From: Xiphydria camelus
Taxonomy: Eukaryota > Arthropoda > Insecta > Hymenoptera > Xiphydriidae
Reading direction: 5' to 3'
DNA: 64,000 bases
Assembly (NCBI GenBank): GCA_963678675.1
Contig: OY783197.1
Coordinates: forward strand, 26,657,470 to 26,721,469
Every line of letters starts with the position of its first letter. Position 1 is the first letter of the stretch. The position numbers were made by a program, and so were the translations under genes. Positions 1 through 10,380 of the stretch are shown here, piece after piece. The notes under the pieces were generated by a model. The model saw only the letters and a program-made list of their open reading frames with translations. It did not search any database and was not told the origin of the DNA.

Positions 1-541
1 CCCCCCCCCTCCCCTGGCCGGCGCGGTCCACGGTACAGCGTCGCCGACACGGCTTTTTAATTAGAGCCGCCGCCGTGCGCGCGACACCTGACATTCTCGC
101 GCGGCTCGACGCGTTGGCTCTCCAACGGTGGGTATATATGTGTATCTCGAAATATCGCTCCAATTTTATCGAGTGACGATCGCTTCTAGCGCTACACGCC
201 TCGTTTCCATAGACTCTGACGCACAGCTATGGACTCTAACGCGTTCGGTTATGAGCGGAAACGATAGAAAATGAATTTCAGGGAAATTAGGTACTCGAGG
301 CTCGTACCCGGAAGTCGTCTTCTTTTGTAGCCCGCGTTACGATAATAGGCGAGGAAGTTGGTGGTAAAATTATCGTCGTTACGCGTTGGAAGTGGCCGAG
401 AAGGTAATGCGGGGGAGTTGGGTAAGCATCGTGTTTTCGACGATCTCTCGTGTTGGATTATAGTTACGCGTGGCTCAGGTATTTCAATTGTTTTTGGTTA
501 AAATTTGAGTGGGTTTGATTTAGGATATATGCATCAATATA
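1..541. other. Unannotated single-copy stretch
   Basis: The window opens with a nine-base C run, followed by mixed sequence with a GC-rich first 120 bases. I see no gene, repeat copy or clear regulatory site here. The stretch ends at the TA dinucleotide that flanks the family F element. Confidence 0.5.
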
Positions 542-771
542 CACGGGGGAAAAAGAATTGGTAGATTTGAGTAAGTTGGCGGTCACGAGAGGGGGAACGC
601 CGATCTAGTTACTCGAATTAAATAGTTCAGTTTTAACGATTGGATATCGTTTGATGGAAATAAGTGATGGTGAATTCTAAGTAACCAATTCATTAGTTCA
701 ATTAACTTGATCTGCGTTCCCCTGCCTATGACCGCTGATTTAGTCAAATCTGCTACATTTTCTTCTCGGTG
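542..771. mobile_element. Family F MITE-like element, copy 1
   Basis: This 230-bp element lies between TA dinucleotides at 540-541 and 772-773. It starts CACGGGGGAAAAAG and ends TTCTTCTCGGTG, so its ends are inverted repeats of the CAC-N-GAGAAA type. The body is an imperfect foldback: GTAGATTTGAGTAAGTTGGC near the left end pairs with GCTGATTTAGTCAAATCTGC near the right end. A second, diverged copy lies at 61571-61793 with the same order of internal blocks. It encodes nothing recognisable; an open frame that crosses it on the minus strand is chance. It is probably a non-autonomous DNA transposon with a 2-bp target duplication. Confidence 0.65.
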
Positions 772-894
772 TATATTCAACCAGATAAATCTGCCTTTAT
801 CATGTGGGTGCTGAATATTTTCTCGGTTTTTAATCATATAAAACAACGTGTCATTTTCGATTGTGCCTCGAAGAAAATTGCGAACAACGCGTGA

Positions 895-946
895 AAATAT
901 TAAAGGCAAAGTCTCAAGATATTTTAGGACTTTGCCTTTAATATTT
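895..946. repeat. Short perfect hairpin (19-bp stem, 14-nt loop)
   Basis: AAATATTAAAGGCAAAGTC at 895-913 is exactly complementary to 928-946, leaving a 14-base loop. Weaker pairing appears to extend outward, with TCGAAGAAAA on the left against TTGAATTTCGA on the right, giving a candidate precursor of about 110 nt. It could be a microRNA-like hairpin or the core of an unrecognised foldback transposon. No second copy was found in the window. Confidence 0.5.
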
Positions 947-957
947 GCGATTCGTCG

Positions 958-1660
958 TTGAATTTCGAGTTCGAGACTCCGTCCGAGTCTTTACAATACC
1001 AAAGATGCACTCTTTCGGTGTGTATTTATTTATTTGAAAGAACCTCTGCGTGTCTCATTGTCAACGCGTTTAACTCGGTCGACCTCTTTCCCCCCGCTCG
1101 ACGTAAAGCGACCCGCTGCACGTTCGCCGCAGCGGCAGCGCAGCACACCGCGTATCGCGGCACCCGTTCGTCACGGTTGCCACGTTCCGCCGTTTGCGGT
1201 AGCGCTCGGGGCGCTCCACGCTGCTGTGCGCGCGAGGAACCGATTCTCGCCGCGAAGGTGACCTTGACTTCCCTGAAGCGGATAAAGGGCGGCTTATAAA
1301 TTCACCCGAGGTCACCGCGGCGGCGGGCTTTCCGCCCGGGGCCCCTTCCGAACCGCGAGGATTACCCCGCCGGCTCCCCGACCCATTCTCTCCGAACGGT
1401 TATGCATATCTGGTTCGCGGAGTGGCCCAGCCGCTGCTGCAGTTGCGCGCCGGTCACGAAAGAGCACTTGCCCGTTTCTCTCCGACGTTTTCTTTTCACG
1501 CAATATCCCTGCCGCGTCGCACTACGCGTCAACGATAAAAGGAGGAGGGGGTGACCGCTGTCTCTCCTTGCTTGCGGACTCACGCTGCTGCAGCGGTACC
1601 TACCGAGGCACGTACCTACACACTGCTCGGTGCACAGCGATGTTCCACGTGCCTGTGAAT
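958..1660. other. CpG-rich single-copy block
   Basis: The block is GC-rich and dense in CpG, with two short open frames that look like chance products of low stop-codon frequency. A TTATAAA sequence at 1294-1300 could pass for a TATA box, but no initiator or downstream reading frame supports a promoter. Confidence 0.4.
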
Positions 1661-1759
1661 TTTAAGTCGAAGCGATGTAATGTTTCTTTCTCGAAGATCA
1701 TGTCTAGAGACGATATATGTAATATTATATTTAAATTACAGTAGAGCGAAGGTAAAAAT

Positions 1760-2000
1760 CCAGGCGGATGAGTTTTATATATTTCGTATATAATCCATAT
1801 GTGATTTTGGTTATATATGGATTATATAGGTATGATTTTTATATTAACCGTGTAAGGATTACGTACATATTTTTGAATGTTTGTATATTATAATCCATAT
1901 ATAGTCCTTATATGGTTAATTCAGAAATCGTATATAATCCATGTGTGACCAAAACTACATATGGATTATATAAAAAATATGTAGAATTGTTCCACCTAGG
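1760..2000. mobile_element. Family J MITE-like element, copy 1
   Basis: The element begins CCAGGCGGATG and ends GTTCCACCTAGG, a diverged version of the CCAGGCGG inverted ends seen intact at 23723-23953. Internally it carries several inverted copies of the ATATGGATTATAT motif, so most of its length can fold. Flanks AAAT and AAGT match at three of four positions, compatible with a decayed 4-bp target duplication. Confidence 0.7.
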
Positions 2001-2032
2001 AAGTTTACGATCAGGCTATTGAATTTTAGTAC

Positions 2033-2311
2033 TGTGGCGACCCGTCACGCTACCCCGGCCTGCCGCCAGATGGCGCCGAACCTCTCGGCCCTCGACTCCT
2101 CGGCTACCGGCCCACGGCTCTCGGCTTCTCGTTAGTGGTCCAACAACGGGATGTTACTATATAAGACCGTAACTGCCCGTCTCTCACGGAGGAGCACAGA
2201 GCGTCTAAGGCAGGAGTCGGCCTAGCGTTACTGACGAGTCCACAGGCCGACTCCGGGACGAAACGCTCCGCCGATTAGACGGCGACCACATCTTCGACAT
2301 ATGTCTCTACA
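2033..2311 (+). mobile_element. Solo LTR, copy 1 (probably Ty3/gypsy-like)
   Basis: This 279-bp sequence starts TGTGGCGACC and ends CTCTACA, so it has the TG...CA ends of a long terminal repeat. It is closely similar to 39922-40193 along its whole length. A TATATAAG box at 2158-2165 stands upstream of a GC-rich stretch, as expected of an LTR promoter. Flanks GTAC (2029-2032) and GTAT (2312-2315) match at three of four bases, fitting an old 4-bp target duplication. No primer-binding site, gag or pol follows, so it is a solo LTR. Assignment to Ty3/gypsy rests only on the 4-bp duplication. Confidence 0.75.
2158..2165 (+). promoter_or_regulatory. Candidate LTR TATA box
   Basis: TATATAAG lies in the middle of the solo LTR. 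The second LTR copy has TATACAAG at the matching place (40048-40055), a one-base change. Position and context fit the U3 promoter of an LTR retrotransposon; activity is not shown. Confidence 0.4.
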
Positions 2312-3655
2312 GTATAGTCGGATGGTTGTGTTCAATTACAGCAATAAATAATGTTGGTTCTTCGTTGGCACTGAGGAACACTTCACCGCGAGAGTCAATA
2401 GCGGGTGCGAAAAAAATGTTTTCTCATTTCAAAAACACGATACAGGGTGAGCGATACAATTGTTGGCACTCGACAGTCATCAACACCATCCGATAACAAA
2501 TGCTTTAGATAACAAGAGCTAGAGGTATGTTGATGACTGAAAATTTCGTCGGCTTAAGGTTTCGATAACTCTACCGCTTACCCTATTTTTTATTGAAAAA
2601 ATCCGAAAGTCTAAGAAGGCGGATGAGGTTCGCGCAGCTAACGGCTGGAATCGCGCGGGTCGCGGAAGTCGTGAAATTCATGTGCCGAGGGATGCGGAGA
2701 AAGTACCGCGATGGGCCGGACGAAGGCAGGGGTGGGAGTAGTGACCGAAAAATTATCGGAGGCAATTTATCAACCGTGTATTTGTCGGGTTGGCGATTTT
2801 CTTGAAATTTTCGCCGGTTCGCCCGCGGCTGAGAGATACGCGAGGAAGGGGGTTCACCGGGGCGTGCAACGCGCGGTACCCCCCGCCGATCCGACATTTC
2901 GTTCGGCCGCGACGCGCGGAAGCGAAGGAAAATAAATTACACGGCGGTGGCGGCGGCGTCCAGCGGGCCGTTTCTATACGGGGGCCCGGTTTCGTGTCCT
3001 CGTAAGACCTCTCGGGGAACCCCCTTCGCTCCCCGCTCCCCCCGGGGTGCGTTTCGACAAAAATCCCCTTCCCCGTCTCGAATTATACCGACGATCCGAC
3101 GTGTAATATTAATGCTTTTCAATTTCCTCCGGCTCCTACTGTCTATCCGCTTGACGAGTGAACAAATAAACAAATTACGCAATTAAGAGCGACCCCCCAC
3201 CCCTCGTAGGTTCGTCCCGCGAGGCATCGAGGCCTCCCGTGTTTGTATACAGGGGCGTATGTAGATATGTACGTGTGTATATATGCATATGTGAGGGCGA
3301 ATTTCTCTGCGGGGCACTTTCATGCGCGGCGGTGCACGCGAGGACGCCCATTCTTTATGGGGTCCAATTGTAGCGTGTCATCTGAGACTTTTGATGAAGG
3401 GTATAAATAATATACATGTGTGCGAGTATATATGCGTGTGTTTTATGCGAGTATTGCCTACTTTTTGCGGGAACTCTTACGGGCTTTTCGTAAACTGCGC
3501 GATACGTTGAGGAGAAGGGGGTTAAAAATGCTGTAGAAAGTGTGGCGCAATACGAGAACTGTCCGTTATTGGGTGTATCGTTGATTGTGTGTGTGTGTGC
3601 ACGATAATTTTTCTTAAAGAGGTGACAAAAGTGTAATAATGGGGATACTTGCTCG
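2312..3655. other. Unannotated mixed stretch, GC-rich in the middle
   Basis: A 12-bp inverted repeat (CAGTCATCAACA at 2474-2485 and its complement at 2528-2539) lies in the first part. Bases 2620-3230 are CpG-rich, with several short overlapping open frames on both strands and no recognisable protein. From about 3240 there is a TATATG/GTGTGT-rich tract. I can support no gene. Confidence 0.4.
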
Positions 3656-3886
3656 CGTGGAAAAAAAATAAATCGAAGCATTTACAAAATTTGTGGTAAA
3701 TTTCGGAACAAGGCCAATTTATTTTTACGATAACTACAATTTTCGTCAAAATTACAGTAAAACTTGTAGAAGTTGCAAGCGTTGCTGTAATTTTTACTAA
3801 AATTGTATTTGTCGTAGCAATAAATTGGCCGTGTCTCGAAATTTATCATAGACTTTGTAGGCGCTACTACTTATTTTTTTCCATGT
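3656..3886. mobile_element. Family K foldback element, copy 1
   Basis: The two halves are inverted repeats. The left half runs GTGGAAAAAAAATAAAT through TTTGTGGTAAATTTCGG and GGCCAATTTATT. The right half reads AATAAATTGGCC, then CGAAATTTATCATAGAC, then TTATTTTTTTCCATG. The middle carries GTAGAAGTTGCAAGCG, shared exactly with the copy at 21543-21762. It is probably a non-autonomous element that folds over nearly its full length. Confidence 0.7.
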
Positions 3887-4357
3887 GTAAAACTTTATCA
3901 CCGCAACCGCCGGTCTCATCTATCCTGATTGGTTCGAATTTTACATAAGTATCAGGTTAGATTAGAAATCAGAGGACCAACGGAGCTGGCGCTCTCTGGA
4001 TCAGCTTGACAAACATCCCTATTACCTCGAGAGTACAAAAGAAAGGCGACAAGAGAGTACCAAAATTAAATGAATAAAAATTGAAGAGAGGACACCGGCA
4101 AAGTACGCGTAATATGCAGTTCGGCCGTTTTAATCGAACTCGCCGGAACTAATAACAGTCAAGAGAAGCGCGGGGCAAACGGTGTCGTTACACGCTCGAT
4201 CTAAACGAGGGAATTTTCGAAGGACACGATTAACGCGCGCCCTTCATCGCCGCACGGAAGACCGACGTAAAAGTCGCAGCTGCCCCTCGTCGTTAATTCC
4301 CTAATTCGTCGGCACGCGCGCCACCGTCGCGCGCATACGGGGTGAGGAATTTACCTA
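3887..4357. other. Unannotated single-copy stretch
   Basis: The sequence is mixed and becomes CpG-rich after 4100. I found no repeat copy in the window and no coding signal. Confidence 0.4.
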
Positions 4358-4764
4358 AATTGAGATACACGTGAATATCTGTAAAACAATTAACGCATTT
4401 GAGGAAAAAATATTTCTTACGAAATTTATTTGCTTCAGATGGGGAGAGAGTACTGTATGTTTTATTTTTCATTTAGTAGACGTTTTCAAGGCCATTTTTA
4501 GCTAAACGTTTCTTTTTAAATGGAAATAAAATAAAGAAATGGAAAACCTCTGTTTTTACGTATAAGTGAATAATTTGGTTTAAAAAAAATATAGGCTTCC
4601 ATTTGGAGAAAAGACGTTGATCTGAAGAGATGGCCTTGAAAACGTCTACTAAATGAAAAATAAAACATACCATTTTCTTTCCCCCTCTAAAGCAAATAAA
4701 TTTTATAAGAAGCACTTTTTTTCTAAAATGCGTTATCTTACAGATATCCATGTGTCTCAATTTA
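4358..4764. mobile_element. Large foldback element with long inverted arms
   Basis: Arms of about 135 bp (4358-4495 and 4630-4764) are inverted copies. The inner 41 bases (4455-4495, starting GTATGTTTTATTTTTC) match 4630-4670 perfectly; the outer parts are more diverged but keep the order ATCTGTAA, GCATTT and AATTTATTTGCTT. The middle of about 135 bp is AT-rich and non-coding. The perfect inner arms next to weaker outer arms suggest either recent gene conversion or a younger foldback inserted in an older one. Confidence 0.75.
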
Positions 4765-5416
4765 AAAGCCTCACCCTGTATACGCATAGAAATGTAGAGG
4801 TTCACGGTGTTCGCGCGACGAGCGGGGCGAACGCATGCTGGAACATCAACGCGAACGAGACTCGCGCAAGGAAGTAATTAACGGGCATTTCGCATCGTCA
4901 TGAGCTTCTTATGCGGTAGCTCGTTTGTACGAGGATCGATGCGACGCGAGAGCGCAGGGAGGGTAGAAAAATTGGTGTATAATTATCCGCCAACCGACCG
5001 GGACGCGACGACGAGGACGAGTATGGTTAGCTGGCCCGCGATGCTCGAGGTAATTCCCAAAGTACCTAAGTACGCCGTCGCGGCGGTACGGGAGAGGCTG
5101 CGGGCGGTACGAGAGCGCCTTTTTATCGAGGAATTCTTCTCGCTGGTTATCTCGAATTAAGCGATCGGACTGAACGATGAAGTCGTCAGCCGTGTCGCGC
5201 GCTGTAACGGCTCCCATCTTGTCAATCGATGTTGGGACCTTCCGAGATAAATTCGTCGAGCGTTTAGTCGAAGCTCGTAGGTCTTTTAGCGTCAAAATTC
5301 AATTTATTCGTCTTCATAGATGTCGATTAATCGAGACAAATTCATCAGAGGCTATAGGTACTAAGAAAAGATGAGGGAATTTTTCAAATAGGCTTTAATT
5401 CAATTGGTATGATTTA
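4765..5416. other. Unannotated single-copy stretch
   Basis: This stretch has mixed composition and two overlapping open frames on opposite strands at 4900-5295, neither with a recognisable domain. I see no repeats. Confidence 0.4.
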
Positions 5417-5418
5417 TA

Positions 5419-5790
5419 CACCGAGAGAAATAATTGGTAATGTCCAAAAAATATCTTGAATCAAGAACACATGATTTTACAAATTTTAAAAAATACAGAT
5501 TCTCTTGGTCGAAGAATATAGATATATTCTTAATTCAAGAGTACCTTCGTTGGAATAAGAAATTCTCTCTGCACGAAAAAATCATTACTCGAGGCTATCA
5601 AATATTTCCTTGAATGGAAAAAACAATGGCTTGATCCTACAATTATATCATGTTTTTGATTAAAGAAGACACTTTTTTACTACTACTATGAATCTACTTA
5701 ATCGATATTCGTTCGAGTCACGTAAATATGCCTTCACAGGAATATAAATTGTTATACTTATTTGAAAATCAATTCCTTTCCCTCAGTGTG
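5419..5790. mobile_element. Family D MITE-like element, copy 1
   Basis: The element starts CACCGAGAGAAATAATTGG after a TA at 5417-5418 and ends CCCTCAGTGTG before TATAG. Landmarks shared with other copies include TTGAATCAAGAAC, CTCGAGGCTAT, TGGCTTGATCCT and TTTTTGATTAAAGAAGA. It is about 370 bp, non-coding, with inverted ends of the CAC-N-GAGA type. The other copies are at 9006-9463 and 30070-30708, both interrupted by later insertions. Confidence 0.7.
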
Positions 5791-6546
5791 TATAGAACTT
5801 AATTCCTATAGTTTCAAAAATAGGGGCGAGACTCGACGACGCAAATACGCGCGACGATGAAGAATTCATGCTTCGCCTCACACGAGTCCAAAAACCCGGC
5901 GCTTCTGCGACTTCTGTAACGAGGAGCCGTTGACGAGACGGGTAATTAGTAAATATTGCACCACCCCTTTTCGCGCCGCTTCTTCGGCCCCGGGCGGCGC
6001 ACTACGTACAGCGGTACACATTTCGAGGGTCGCCAATGTCAACGACGCGCCACACCCGTCCGTCATCATCGCGGAGACGCGAGCGCTTTCGACATCGCCG
6101 AGCTATCATTAAGATCTCATTATTCAAATTCGAGTTTTGCATATTTAATCGGCCGCCGTGTGCCCTCTCGCGTCCGCGTAAGCAGGCATATACACACCCG
6201 AGCGCTGTGCGGAGATAAAGTATAATAACGCGATTCCCCGACGACCTAATGATGATGACCGGCTTCTTCCCATATTTATAGGTAGGCAGGACAACGTAAT
6301 GCGAGTAAGTAACGCGGGCGATGCGAGGAGGCGCCATTTTGTCAGAACCCGGAACGACGGGGTAGGCGCGTGAAAAATGACCGCGAAGAAAATCAGTCGT
6401 TTCGTACATGACGACGAATTTAGGGCGTATACACGTCTCTGTCTGAAATGTATAGCACTCTTAAGTTATTAGCTTTCCGCTCGCGACTACGTCTGCGTGG
6501 ATCTTGAAATAAATAGAAATGAAAATTGACGGCTAACTAATTAATT
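5791..6546. other. Unannotated single-copy stretch
   Basis: The sequence is moderately CpG-rich with overlapping open frames on both strands, none convincing. No repeat copies were noticed. Confidence 0.4.
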
Positions 6547-7056
6547 GTTCGAAAATATCCACCATCGATTTTATCCTTAAAAAATGATAAAAATTTACCC
6601 GTACAAATTTTCATTCCCTATTTTACCCTCTGAGGGATGATTTTCCAAAAACGCTGAAACACGTCATTCTTAATTTCCAACCGAAAGGCTAAATATCAAT
6701 TTTCATGGTTTTAATTGCAAAAATAACGAAATTCCTATACCAATTTTTATCCCATATTTTACTCCCTTAAGGGATACATTTCCAACAATCCTGATACACG
6801 TCTTTCTTAATTTCTAACCGAATGGTCAGATACCAATTTTCATGAATCAAACTTCTACAATGACGGATTTTTGTGTGCAAATTTATATTCCCTATTTGAC
6901 CACCTCAGGTGAAGAATTTTGTAAAATCCTTTTTTTTTTAAGTGAGCGCTTACGTCATGAGAGAAATTTACTGTCTAAATTTCATGTAATTAGCTTCAGC
7001 GGCTTCGGCTATGCGTTGGTGAATCAGTCAAAACATATTTTTTTACATATATAAAT
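6547..7056 (+). mobile_element. Probable 5'-truncated non-LTR retrotransposon 3' end
   Basis: Three tandem, diverged units of about 137 bp begin near 6605, 6741 and 6879. Each has a CCCTATTTTACC-like block, a CTC-GAGGGATGA-like block, and then TTTCCAAAAAC. The last unit runs into AAATTTCATGTAATTAGCTT, CAGCGGCTTCGGCTATGCGT and GAATCAGTCAAAACAT, then a TATATAAA tail. From general knowledge, many arthropod RTE/CR1-type 3' ends carry this sort of AATTTCA...CAGCGG...GCGTTG...CAGTCAG ending, so I read this as a truncated LINE or a SINE that shares its tail. No reverse transcriptase frame remains. Confidence 0.5.
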
Positions 7057-7497
7057 GAGGCGTTTCGAACGTGCTTCCGAATATGTGTAATTGAAAAAGA
7101 AGTAAAGATCGTATCGCGACTCGCTGAAAGCGATGGCCACCCGAGTGCATAATGGAGCGCGTGGCCGCTTATCAACGGAAATTAACAGAGAAATTGAAAA
7201 CGCTTAATACCGCGGGACGCGGATGCCGTTTAATGGAACCGTCCGATGCACTCTCTCGTTCCTGCTGCCGCTCAGTGCGCATTGATGCGCGGTGGTAAGC
7301 CGGAGAGGTGTTTAAGGGCCCCGTCGTAAATCAACCCCGCGGCATTGCCTGGGACGTCCGACGGATGGCGCTAGCAGCTCCGGACCAAAGTTCAATGTCA
7401 CCTTCGCGAGTGGTAACCGTGTGCAACCCTAGGGCTAGGTACTCACAAAGTTCACGGTATTCTCGTTCTTACAAATAGTGACGAATTATTCGAAAGC
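7057..7497. other. Unannotated single-copy stretch
   Basis: The stretch is GC-moderate with no repeat copies or coding signal that I can support. Confidence 0.4.
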
Positions 7498-7623
7498 GTT
7501 TATCTCGTTAACCGGCAACTTTTGACATATATTGGTAAGAAGCATTTTTGAAGAATGGAATGCAGTCTTCAAAAAAGTATTATATCGATATGGTCGAATA
7601 TTGCGCCAGTAACGAGATAATCG
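7498..7623. repeat. Family L fragment, copy 1
   Basis: GTTTATCTCGTTAACC at the left is inverted as GTAACGAGATAATCG at the right, with an AT-rich middle containing AAAAAAGTAT. This pairing is the signature of family L, seen also at 8781, 18592, 42435, 53601 and 57266. Confidence 0.55.
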
Positions 7624-8780
7624 TTGTTAAACTGAACGAAATGGAATATATGATATTCGCCGTATCAATTATTATCATTCCAAGGGACACACGAGTATGT
7701 CGCGTTTATTATCTTCACCGGAAGCCTTCGTCTCCAAAAATACCGAACAAACCTCCCCCCGCCATCGGTACTCTTCGATTCCCAGAAACACATCTCCACC
7801 GCGTCGTAGTAATCCTCTCGACGGCGAACAAAAAATGAGCACCACCCAATTACGAAATAAGCGGCTCTCTTCTCCTCACCTTGACCGCCGTAATAAATAG
7901 GTCCACACGCGTCATTCTCGCGGTAGTCGATAAAATGACGGTGGTCGTTTGTCCGAGTGTAACGACCGGCAAATGTCCTCTCGCGCGCGCAAGGGTGCCG
8001 CGGCCTCTCGAGTGGCGCAGAGCTCGTCGCCGCGGAGAGCGCCGAATAAGGAGCGCGGAGTTAACGAGGCGAGCCCCTCCCCCGATGAAAAGGGGTGATG
8101 GCGAGGAGTAGTCGAAGATACCGCGCGCGAGGGAAAACAAAGGGAGAGTATTCCGTTCCGAGAGATGAGCGTCCGCGCGCGCGCGCGCGCGCAGGACGCT
8201 CCGGAGTCTGCGAGCATCCATCAACTTGATGTCTTTGTTCTTGGGCTAGGCGCGACGGGAGACAGACGTACAGGGGCTGCGGAAAAACGCGCGGGACCCC
8301 GACTATACCTTGGCCCCGATCCATCAAACGTCAGCGATCGGTTTTTTCGATTCCCCGAGCGCGACGCTCAGTCAGCCGGACTCGCAGCTGCCTCGTCCTC
8401 GACGCTCCGTTCGTTGATGGACTCCATTTTGGATCCCACGAAGCTGACGAGAATCCTCGGATTCGGGGGCAAACATGACGCCGCGGCAATCCGCTCCGCG
8501 TTCTCTCCGAACGATTTTCCCGCGCGGGGCGGAGCGTTCGGGTATTTGTCAAACGACGTCGCTCTTCGCGTCGACGTTTGATGACGGTCGCGAGGCGTTC
8601 GGCTCGACGAGTTCGCGCTAATGGTTGGCGCTTGTCGTTCTTCGACGCGAATCATTCTTTTTGTATTCGAGTGATAGGGGTGTGTGTGAAAGTTTGTAAA
8701 CACATAATTTGTGCATCTCTGACTTAGATCGAGAACGATGGTAGAGAAAATATAATTTTTGTAGTCATATTTATACTCAA
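7624..8780. other. CpG-rich single-copy block
   Basis: A long GC-rich block has overlapping open frames on both strands; the longest, at 8165-8581 on the plus strand, has no recognisable fold. A (CG)n run lies at 8174-8192. The overlap of open frames on both strands is what high GC produces by chance. Confidence 0.4.
8174..8192. repeat. (CG)n microsatellite
   Basis: An uninterrupted alternating CG run of about 19 bases sits in the GC-rich block. Similar runs occur at 9889-9906 and 22374-22391. Confidence 0.85.
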
Positions 8781-8911
8781 TCGCGATTATCTCGTTACCT
8801 GTACACTTTAAGCCAATATTGGTATAGAACTTTTTCGTTCTTCAATAGATGGCCTTCGAAAAATGTCGTATCAACTTTCGCCTCAGATTTACAGATAAAG
8901 AGATAATCGTG
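8781..8911. repeat. Family L fragment, copy 2
   Basis: TCGCGATTATCTCGTTACC at the left pairs with AAAGAGATAATCGTGA at the right. The middle includes GGTATAGAACTTTTTCG, close to the middle of other family L copies (CTATAGAAACTTTTTGC at 18.7 kb). Confidence 0.55.
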
Positions 8912-9005
8912 ACCAAAGATGGCGCTCCATTTTCGAACACTCGTCTGATATCTTCCAAATCGAAACTACTACAGGAACTATTTTTTTTTTTCATATCTAC
9001 ACTGC

Positions 9006-9463
9006 ACACCGAGAGAAATATTATAATTGCTAGTGTCAAAAATTGTTTCTTGAATCAAGAACCGATGATCTTACGAATCTTTAAGAATACAAATTTTTGA
9101 CCGAAGAATACATATTCTTGATTCAACAATACCGCACATAGGAACGAGAAATTTTTTTTGCGCAAACAAAAAATTAGTCGAGCCTATAAACTACATTGAA
9201 AAAAATATTTAGCTAATCCACCTATATTTCTGGCTGCCTCAGACATTATTTGCTGACAATTAGAAAAGTATTGCTAGCGTAGCAAGAATTCTTGCTATTG
9301 CGAAGAAAATTACCACTGCAATTACTATAATTTTCTAGCTGCGGCCAAAATTTTTTTGAGTGTATTATCTCACACGGAGAAACCCATAGCTCGATCCTGA
9401 AATGATATCGTGCCTTTGATTGAAGAAAACATTTTTTTCGCCACCAGCAAGTATTTCTCCCAG
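9006..9463. mobile_element. Family D MITE-like element, copy 2, interrupted
   Basis: The element starts near CACCGAGAGAAATA and ends near AAGTATTTCTCCCAG. It is split by a family B element at 9194-9362. Sequence to the left (AATTAGTCGAGCCTATAAAC) and to the right (TAGCTCGATCCTGAAATGAT) joins in the same order as the uninterrupted copy at 5419-5790, which proves the insertion is secondary. Confidence 0.7.
9194..9362 (+). mobile_element. Family B MITE-like element, copy 1 (nested in family D)
   Basis: A 169-bp element lies between TA at 9192-9193 and TA at 9363-9364. Its left end CATTGAAAAAAATATTTAGC and right end CAAAATTTTTTTGAGTG form short inverted repeats (CACTSAAAAAAAT). The middle carries the palindrome AGCAAGAATTCTTGCT, then GCGAAGAAAATTA and a TTTTCTAG block near the right end. 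Because it interrupts family D, it is the younger of the two. Confidence 0.8.
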
Positions 9464-10202
9464 TTCACAACGACTCTCCCAGTCGACAGACGCCACGACA
9501 AATATCAGAACTCCCAAATCGGATCGCGCGGGCATTTCTCAAGAAGCGCGTCCACTTCCCAAATTCCCGACCGGCATCTCTCGCCGCGCGCGAGAGGCCA
9601 ATCCCGCTAGGCGTCCCATTTTCACGCGGAGCCCACCGCCATCCGTCATGCGCGGGGCTAATCCGTACCGGCTACCGGAGGTATTTCCGAGTTTGTATTT
9701 GTCACACGCAAGAATGCTTTGAGAGCGCGCTGGTGTACGCGAGGGGGTTGCAGCAGTGCGACGGAGAAGGGCAAGGCGGGGTGCGAGGGGGTATAGCTGT
9801 CAGGCACCGAGGCGTTGGGGAGGGAGGGGGGCAGGAGCCGTATGAGAGCGGAATACGGAATACGGGAATACTCTCCGGCTCTGGTTTTGCGCGCGCGCGC
9901 GCGCGCACGTGGAGGTGAAAGAAGGAGGGGAGGGCTGGAGCGGGTAACGAGCCGCGGCAATTAATATCTCCGGGTTTCCACAATGCGCTTGCAAATGAAA
10001 GGCCTTTGTGACGTGTGATTGCGTTACCGAGTGAATAGTTGAGTAATGGCGGTCGGTGGGGGCCGCCGCCGCCGCCGCCGCCGAACCGCGGATGGCGCGA
10101 AGCTTACCTCGGTGCCGGCCGACGGTGGGCGACTGCCGGGATTCGCATCTCTGCGATATGCCTCGTGTGTACGTGAGTAGGTAGTGTTGTTTTTGCATGA
10201 TT
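9464..10202. other. GC-rich single-copy block with microsatellites
   Basis: The block contains (CG)n at 9889-9906 and (CCG)n at 10062-10083. Overlapping open frames on both strands look like chance. No gene is supportable. Confidence 0.4.
10062..10083. repeat. (CCG)n microsatellite
   Basis: About seven perfect CCG units follow a G-rich stretch. Confidence 0.8.
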
Positions 10203-10223
10203 TCGAGAGGGTTTGGGCTTTTT

Positions 10224-10378
10224 TTCTTCTTCATCATCATTATCAGCATCGTCATCTTCTTCTTCATCTTCTTCATCTTCTTCATCATCTTCTTCATCAT
10301 CATCTTCTTCTTCTTCATCTTCTTCATCTTCTTCATCATCTTCTTCATCATCATCTTCTTCTTCTTCATCTTCTTCTC
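10224..10378. repeat. TTC/TCA trinucleotide tract with 51-bp higher-order repeat
   Basis: The plus strand is almost pure TTC and TCA triplets. Within it a 51-base block (about 10264-10366) occurs twice in tandem. On the minus strand this reads as an Asp/Glu-only stretch with the 17-residue unit EEDEEEEDDDEEDDEED repeated twice, inside a 111-codon frame (10104-10439). Acidic tracts exist in real proteins, but the frame has no other protein-like sequence, so I call this a microsatellite. Confidence 0.75.
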
Positions 10379-10380
10379 TC

